The position numbers and the translations under genes were made by a program. A stretch of 64,000 nucleotides of DNA, from assembly GCA_021399435.1 (NCBI GenBank), contig JAJTUP010000053.1, positions 248,001 to 312,000 of the forward strand, in the 5' to 3' direction. This stretch comes from Diaporthe sp. PMI_573. Taxonomy: Eukaryota > Ascomycota > Sordariomycetes > Diaporthales > Diaporthaceae. The notes beneath the pieces are model-generated. The model was not told the origin of the DNA and searched no databases. It was given only the letters and a program-made list of their open reading frames with translations. Positions 58,131 through 64,000 of the stretch are shown one piece after another; the first letter of the stretch is position 1; every line of letters starts with the position of its first letter.

Positions 58131-59602
58131 ATGAGCATGTCTCGCCCATTAGCTTCAGCCGCCCTCGGGGCTGTAGCTGTGACAACCTCACTGGCATTGT
58201 TGGTGCTTCACATCATCCTCGCACTACCTCGCTCGAACCCAACATCACCAACCCGAATCACCGCGATAGTATCATCTCTGCTGGAGTCGGCGGTGCTGGC
58301 CCTATTGTCGTGGATCCTCTTCGTCTCTAACAGGAAAGACAACTCAAGGACAGTCACCGGTCTGTTGTTTGGCTCTTGTGTTGTTGTTTGTGTTATTGCG
58401 GCTGCACTGACTGTCGCAACACTCATCTGCCTGTCCAGCAGCGCACTACTCGGCAACAGCACTTTGGCATTTGTTGGTGGAGCGTCCGCACTGCTGGCAT
58501 TGTCCTTTGTGGCGCAGCTACTTTCCCTGGTCGTCCGTTTCATCGCTGGTCGCACTCAAGAGGAGGGTCATCAAACGTCGCCCAGCATGTTGGAAATTGG
58601 CCGCCGTTCTCCTTCAAGCCGGGTGAAGACTGTGCCATACACGAGCACGAGCCCGGCCGAGCCCGCCACCCGAAATGTGTCCATCGACTCCAAGAGCCCC
58701 CCCTCGTCCAGCGGCGGGTTCTCCGCCACAGGAACCCTCTCATCTGTGGCCTCGTCATTGACTAACGTGGTGCGCCCGATTTCATCGAAGACCAAGTTGT
58801 TGTCCGGCAGCCGAAGTATGCGCAGCCAGAGGAGTCAACGCAGCCAACGCCGTGCACCATCTCTCGAGTCCATCGAATCCAGCCGCTCAGGCGAACACGG
58901 CGTCGGTGAAAGCTTTGACTCGTGGGATACTTCTTCCGTGGATCCACAAAATCGACAGACCGTGTTTGAATCGTCGTCGCCTGCTACCCCAGGTCGATTC
59001 CTGGAAACGATCCCGGCGAGCCCGACTACCAGTCGGAGTCCGAGCCCCGGAACTCCACTGGATTTCGAGCCTCCTCGCCTCAGGAGACGTAGCCGCAGCT
59101 TCAGCCCGGCATCCACGCGCACCCAGGCACCGCAGCCGCCACAACGCGCCTTTACCCAACAGGCGTCGGCCAGCGAGTCGCACATCCACCCATTGTTCCG
59201 TTCGGACTCACCGACCCCGCCACCCCTGGCGAGCCCCGGGACCGTGGTTATAGCCGCACCTCAAGCAGGCTTCCTAATTTCCGACCGCCAGTCTATCCGC
59301 AGTTTGAGCCGCATGCGAAGCGACAGCCTACCCGTGGCCTCGAGCCCGCTGACGAGGACGGGCTCGTTCGACACCTTGGCGAGGCGAACAAGAGCTTCAG
59401 CATGGCGAGCGACGGGAGCAAGTCGGAGGACTCCGGGGACGGGAGCGAAGCACCGGAAAGAAACGTCACGCCGCCAATCCCTGATTATATCCTCAACGCC
59501 GGATCCAGTACCAGCCTGCATGCATATCAGACACGAAAGACGCAGAGCAGAGAGGGTCCTTCCGGACCGGGGCTGGCAGCTCTGGATGGGGCGGGTTGGT
59601 AA
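58131..59602 (+). CDS. Four-TM fungal membrane protein with disordered tail; frame broken near 3' end
   Basis: The ATG at 58131 (MSMSRPLASA) is chosen because hydrophobic segments begin right after it. The open frame upstream to 57894 looks like leader sequence. Four predicted transmembrane helices lie at about 10-32, 44-64, 74-98 and 108-134. A long Ser/Arg/Pro-rich tail follows with RSQRSQRSQRR and the block HPLFRSDSPTPPP ... VISDRQSIRSLSRMRS type, which I remember from uncharacterised fungal membrane proteins. The first frame runs to a stop at 59633. However, a segment that looks like the family C-terminus (PERNVTPPIPDYILNAGS, ending at the TAA at 59602) lies in another frame from about 59380. 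No good intron joins the two: the only GT in range is at 59366 and would need a 53-nt intron with a weak acceptor. A deletion, an assembly error or an unusual intron is possible. Function unknown. Confidence 0.7.
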
Positions 59603-60612
59603 AGCCAGCCAGCCCCCTTTCACCGCTGCATGATTCGAAATCTACCACACATGTGTCATGATCGATGCACAACTTTCCTTAACTTAATGTTTCAATGGGC
59701 TGGTTTATTAGAGACGGCCCCATGGGTGTTCAGTTCACCAACAGGGGAGGTGGGGGCACAAACAAAAAGAGAGTACATATGGGTCTTGGGGGGCAGGGTC
59801 GCCTGGCTGGGAAGGCGGCGGGATATACAAAAACATCTTGATACCAAATTTCTTTTCAACTTCTTTTAGCGAGGCGTTCATACACCTTCAGACGAGACAA
59901 TGTCTGGAGCACCTTGGGTGGTGCAGAGGAGGGTGGGGTGGAGCAGGAGAAGGCGCAGAGAGGAACGGAGAGACGGGGTTGAGATTTGAGATGAGTGTGA
60001 AGAGTAGCTGTGAGAACTATGTGCAGCTCGAAGCTTGAGGTTCAGCTGGGACAAGCCAGATGCAGACACAGAAAACAAAGAAACATTATTCAAGAAACAG
60101 AAACATTCACCGTCCACTCTCATTGTGATACGACCCTGACGAGACGCTGATACTGGGGCCTGGACAGCAGCAGCGCACAGCCGGAAAACGTCAGACAAGC
60201 TCGACAGGTCTTAGGTCGGGACCAAAACCCAAGAGTAGTGAGTTATAGCTCACAGGTGGCGGATAGAGTGTGGCCAGACTTAGTGACAAGCTCTCAAGGC
60301 ATCCATGAGCCGCGCTAGCCTGCCCCACATTGCCCGACCTCTGCTGCTAGCCGCTGACCATTCCTCCCTCGCCCACGCCGCGGCGCAGCTAACCCCACCC
60401 ACAGCACACCAGCACTGACAGCCTTCGACATGACTTGGACGGACCCCAACTCGACCTCAACCTCGACATCATCCATCCGTCCACCTTCCTTTCCCAACCT
60501 CCAACCCTCTCCTGCCCAGTAGGACCTGCTATTTTGGGCCCTCTCTCATCAACATACATCACCGCGCATCCTTCACAGAGAGAAGTCTTTACCAGATTCA
60601 CTCTTGCCCACC
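59603..60612. other. Intergenic, four-TM gene to RAD23
   Basis: No gene recognised. It must contain the RAD23 promoter. The last 250 nt before the start codon are pyrimidine-rich on the plus strand. Confidence 0.6.
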
Positions 60613-62269
60613 ATGAAGGTCACTTTCAAGGTGCGTCAGATGCCCAGCCCGGCGGGCAGAGCTTCTACTTTTGTGTGAATCAACATGTTCCAGCCTCCAC
60701 GACATGCTGGCATTGATCCAGCCACACTGCCTTCTGTTTGGGCAACACGTACTGACACACTTACCTGTCCAATAGGACCTGAAGCAACAGAAGTTCGTCA
60801 TCGAATGCGAACCCTCTGACCTGGTATGCCAACACTCCTACTCTCCTCCAGGCTGCAGCCCGCGCCTCTCTACCCAGCCCTGGCGCATTCGAAGCTGACC
60901 AGTACACAATCCTAGATCTCCACTGTCAAGCAAAAGATCTCGGAGGAGAAGGGATGGGAGCCCAAGCTGCAGAAGCTGATCCACGCCGGTTTGTGAACCC
61001 CTGGCTACCAGTCCCGGCGCAACCACCTCGTTGACCAGGAGATAGGCAAAATCTTGAAGGATGAAGACACGGTCGAGTCCTACAAGATCGAGGAGAAAGG
61101 ATTCGTCGTCTGCGTGGTGAACAAGGTAACTTCACCACCCATCGCCACATGTGCCACCCTCTCTTGCCACGCCCCAGGCACTGACAACTTGCAGCCCAAA
61201 GCCGAGCCCAAACCCGCCGCCGCATCATCTTCTTCCAATGTACCCGCAACTCCCGCCCCAGCTGCTCAATCCTCCACGCCAGCACCACCGGCTGCCCCGG
61301 CCGCGACGACTTCCGCCCCAGCTGCCGCCGCACCTGCCACGCCCACCCCTGCGGCGCGGGGCTCTGACGCCGCGTACAACGACCCCAACGCCTTGGCCTT
61401 GGGCGGTCAGCGTGCCGAGGCCATCGCGAACATGGAGGCGATGGGTTTTGAGCGGTCCCAAATCGATGCTGCCATGCGCGCCGCTTTCAACAACCCAGAT
61501 CGTGCCGTCGAGTACCTGTTGAACGTAAGCAAAGCCGTGCAACAAAGTAGTGGATACAAGTGGCTGACGAGATACTAGGGAATCCCAGAAAACCTGCAGC
61601 ACGAGCAGCAGCCCGCACCGGCCGCCCAGCCTGCCGCGCCCTCTGCACCGGCCGCCGCCCCGGCCGCCGGAGGCGGTGATGACAGTGTGAACCTGTTCGA
61701 CCTAGCCGCACAACAGGGACGAGGTGGCCCTGTCGGTGCTGGTGCCCGCGGTGCTGGGGCTGGGGCTGCGGCTGCGGCGGGGGCGGGAGCCGCTGCCGCC
61801 GTGGCCGCCGCAGCTGCTGGCGGACAAGGACTCGGTAACCTGGACTTTCTGCGACACAACCCCCAGTTCCAACAGCTTCGCCAAGTTGTCCAACAGCAGC
61901 CTCAAATGCTGGAGCCTATCCTGCAACAGCTTGGAGCTAGCAACCCTCAACTGGCCCAGCTGATTGCCCAGAACCCCGAGCAATTCCTCAGCTTACTCGG
62001 CGAGGACGCTGATGACGATGCCCCATTGCCTCCCGGAGCTCAGGCTATCGCCGTGACCGAGGAGGAGCGGGACGCCATTGAGCGAGTGCGTATTCTCTGC
62101 TTTCTTATCTACTCGGACAACTGGTGCTAACGGGAGACAGCTTTGCCGCCTGGGCTTTGACCGCGACCAGGCCATCCAGGCTTACTTCGCCTGCGACAAG
62201 AACGAGGAGCTCGCTGCCAACTTCCTGTTCGACCAGCCTGATGATGACGAGCCCCCTAATGCTCAGTAA
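60613..62269 (+). CDS. RAD23: UV excision repair protein Rad23 (UBL-UBA)
   Basis: Shuttle protein that delivers ubiquitinated cargo to the proteasome and stabilises the Rad4/XPC damage sensor. Exons by eye: 60613-60630, 60776-60823, 60916-60988, 61046-61125, 61195-61524, 61579-62085, 62141-62269, giving 394 aa. The ubiquitin-like domain (1-73) is assembled from four tiny exons: MKVTFK, then [16 protein letters not shown], then [14 protein letters not shown]..., then [13 protein letters not shown].... An Ala/Pro-rich linker leads to UBA1 (about 143-186, [19 protein letters not shown]), an Ala/Gly-rich linker, the Rad4-binding STI1-like domain ([18 protein letters not shown]), and UBA2 (about 344-388, [20 protein letters not shown]). 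The first exon is only 18 nt. Domain order and length are standard. Confidence 0.95.
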
Positions 62270-63059
62270 TCGGCTCCGACCATTTGGCGAACTTCATGAT
62301 CCAGACTTGGTTCTTGGAAGGAGGATAAGCAAGTCGGGGCAAGCGGGCAGCAGTGGCGTTGTGAGCTTTGCGAGCTGATATCGGGGTAATGGGTCCCGCA
62401 GAGTTACGTGGAAGCAGATCCTTCGAGAAGAAGGGAGGAGCAATCTCACAATCGATGGGCGTGGTCCCGTGGGCCTCAACGGTGCCTACCGACGCGTCTA
62501 CCTGCTTACAGTTGTCACTACAAATATGCAAATCTACGGTGATTTGCTCGAGTCCTCAAACCGTTAGCACTTTGGGTGGGAGAGAGCCTCGCACGTGTGA
62601 GGCGACGGCGGACAGCAAGGATGAGGAAAGCTGTGACCAAGGTTGTTCTTTTGGTAGTCGAAGGAAATAAAACACGGAAGACTCAGATCAGTTGTGATTC
62701 TATGAATTTTGATCCTTTGGACTTCTAAACGCCTTTGTTGGCCTTATCGCCGACTTTCCAAAAAAAACAAAAAAACAAGCCACCCTTCTTGACCGTCGGA
62801 TACCTTCTCCCACGCCTCGAGGCGTTGAGTCCGTTCTTTTGCATGTGTAGTGAAACCTGTTTGACTTTGTACCAACCAGCCTTGCCGAACCCTTGTCTGG
62901 ACGACAGACAAACCAACGCAGTCCTATTTTACTTTCATCGACGCCTTGCGGAGAATTAACAGGAGAGCGCGGGTATCTACCAAGCCGTAGTTCGTGCATC
63001 CACACGTGCGCCGTAGAAAAGAAACAGAAAAATTTCCAAAGCAGAGGCTCGCCGCCCGC
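62270..63059. other. Convergent intergenic region
   Basis: Lies between the RAD23 (+) and BDP1 (-) stop codons. It has A-rich stretches near 62760. Nothing else seen. Confidence 0.6.
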
Positions 63060-64000
63060 TCAGCCGCCGATTCCGCCGGCAAATGTCTGCGGTGCCTTGC
63101 GGCTTCTGCCTCCCCCGCGCCCCTTGCGCGCGGTCGCCACGGAGGGCAGGTCCGTCTCGTCGATGACGTCCGGGTCGGTGCCGACGCCGTACCCCGCGCC
63201 GGGAAGGCTGTTGTTGGCGGCGCCGCCCAAGGGGTCGCCGGCGAGGTCGGCGTCGTGCGAACCCTCGTGGCCGGGCTTCAGCACCCTGTCACCCTTCCTC
63301 CGGCCAAAGAGCTCGTCTTTCTTGCGGCGGTTGGTGGCGGCCTCCTCCTCCTCCTGCCTCCGCGTCTCGGCCTCCTGCTCGGCCTTGAGGCGGGCCAGCT
63401 CGTCGTTGATGGCCTGGGAGTCCTCGAGGGCGTCGGCGCCGTCGACGGCGTCGAGGGCCATGGGCACGTCCTTCTCGCCGATGATGCACTTGTTCACGGC
63501 GATGGGGTTGGCCCTCTCCTCGCGGTTGAACTTGAGTTTCACCTGCCGACGGTTCTTGGCGCCGCCGAACATCTTGGAGATCATGTTGAAGTCCGTGCCG
63601 AACATGCGCAAGCCGTGGTAGAACTTGATCGTCTCCGCGTCGGTCCAGAAGTTGCCCTGCGGCTGCCGCCGCATGTACGTCCGCTGCGTCACGGGCGTCG
63701 TGAAGTCGTCCTCCTCCTGCTCGAACACCACGCCGCGCGCCTGGTCAGCCGCCGCGTGCCGGTCGTACTGCATCGAAGCCTCGTTGATCCGGATGTGCCC
63801 GTCCACTATTTCGAGCTGGGGGACCGAGTCAGCGGGATGATCCTGCACTACCAGTCGCGGCATTGCCGGCGCAGGCTTCCCGGCTGCGTCCGGAGCCGGC
63901 GTCCCCGACTCAGATGTGTTTTCGTCCGGCATCTCCTCGCCCGGCTGGAGCTTGCCCAGCTTGATGAGTCGCTGGCGTGCGCGCTTCTTGCGGATCCTCT
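63060..64000 (-). CDS. BDP1: TFIIIB subunit B'' (Bdp1), 3' part
   Basis: Bdp1 completes the TFIIIB complex with TBP and Brf1 to start RNA polymerase III transcription. The visible C-terminal part is open from the right window edge to the stop at 63060-63062, so the 5' end is outside. The extended SANT/Myb-like domain is intact: RRQPQGNFWTDAETIKFYHG, then GTDFNMISKMFGGAKNRRQV, then KLKFNREER. The preceding basic segment RKKRARQRLIKLGKLQ and the following acidic/Glu-rich coiled stretch (EAETRRQEEEEAATNRRKKD) match the family. The C-terminus is Gly/Arg-rich (KGRGGGRSRK). Confidence 0.93.
   Translation of the reverse strand, partial: RIRKKRARQRLIKLGKLQPGEEMPDENTSESGTPAPDAAGKPAPAMPRLVVQDHPADSVPQLEIVDGHIRINEASMQYDRHAAADQARGVVFEQEEDDFTTPVTQRTYMRRQPQGNFWTDAETIKFYHGLRMFGTDFNMISKMFGGAKNRRQVKLKFNREERANPIAVNKCIIGEKDVPMALDAVDGADALEDSQAINDELARLKAEQEAETRRQEEEEAATNRRKKDELFGRRKGDRVLKPGHEGSHDADLAGDPLGGAANNSLPGAGYGVGTDPDVIDETDLPSVATARKGRGGGRSRKAPQTFAGGIGG

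Overview
The window is nuclear DNA from a filamentous ascomycete (Pezizomycotina, most likely Sordariomycetes). The evidence is short GT-AG introns of about 50-110 nt, the protein families present (fungal CorA-like protein, Zn2Cys6 regulator, GH131, GH35, Set2 with AWS-SET-WW-SRI domains, Bdp1) and GC-rich coding sequence. I find sixteen protein-coding genes. I see no convincing tRNA, rRNA, CRISPR array or intact transposon. The gene models were spliced by eye from reading frame, GT/AG borders and recalled family motifs, so exon ends are predictions.

Layout. Positions 1-12.5 kb are housekeeping: PKA catalytic subunit (+), CorA-like membrane protein (+), tRNA dihydrouridine synthase (-) and a BNI4-like scaffold (-). 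An 8-kb stretch without a recognisable gene follows (12.5-20.6 kb). From 20.6 to 30.4 kb lies an accessory-looking block: a Zn2Cys6 regulator (+), a Ser/Thr-rich secreted protein (+), a GH131 glucanase (-) and a GPH-type sucrose/alpha-glucoside transporter (-). NHX1 (+), acetoacetyl-CoA synthetase (-) and SET2 (-) fill 32.0-41.5 kb. An AT-hook protein (+) follows a 4-kb gap, and a secreted GH35 beta-galactosidase (+) lies at 49.2-52.7 kb. After a 5.4-kb gap come a four-TM membrane protein (+), RAD23 (+) and the 3' part of BDP1 (-), which runs off the right edge.

The strongest unexplained signal is a dispersed family of degenerate 15-bp tandem repeats (consensus near TAGGAGGTTATCCCA). It forms six short arrays, all in intergenic DNA between 19.9 and 53.0 kb. 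I saw none in the conserved gene blocks at either end. Two same-orientation arrays bracket the beta-galactosidase gene. Other points to check are a frame break near the end of the four-TM gene, an uncertain DUS1 start next to a 15-nt homopolymer, loss of the GMN motif in the CorA-like protein, a perfect G-quadruplex motif, and recurrent C/G runs of 10-13 nt in noncoding DNA.

Functionally, the accessory block could serve use of plant-derived glucan and disaccharides: secreted GH131 and GH35 enzymes, a sugar/H+ symporter and a nearby regulator. This rests on gene proximity only. The remaining genes are core signalling, ion homeostasis, tRNA modification, chromatin, DNA repair and RNA polymerase III functions.
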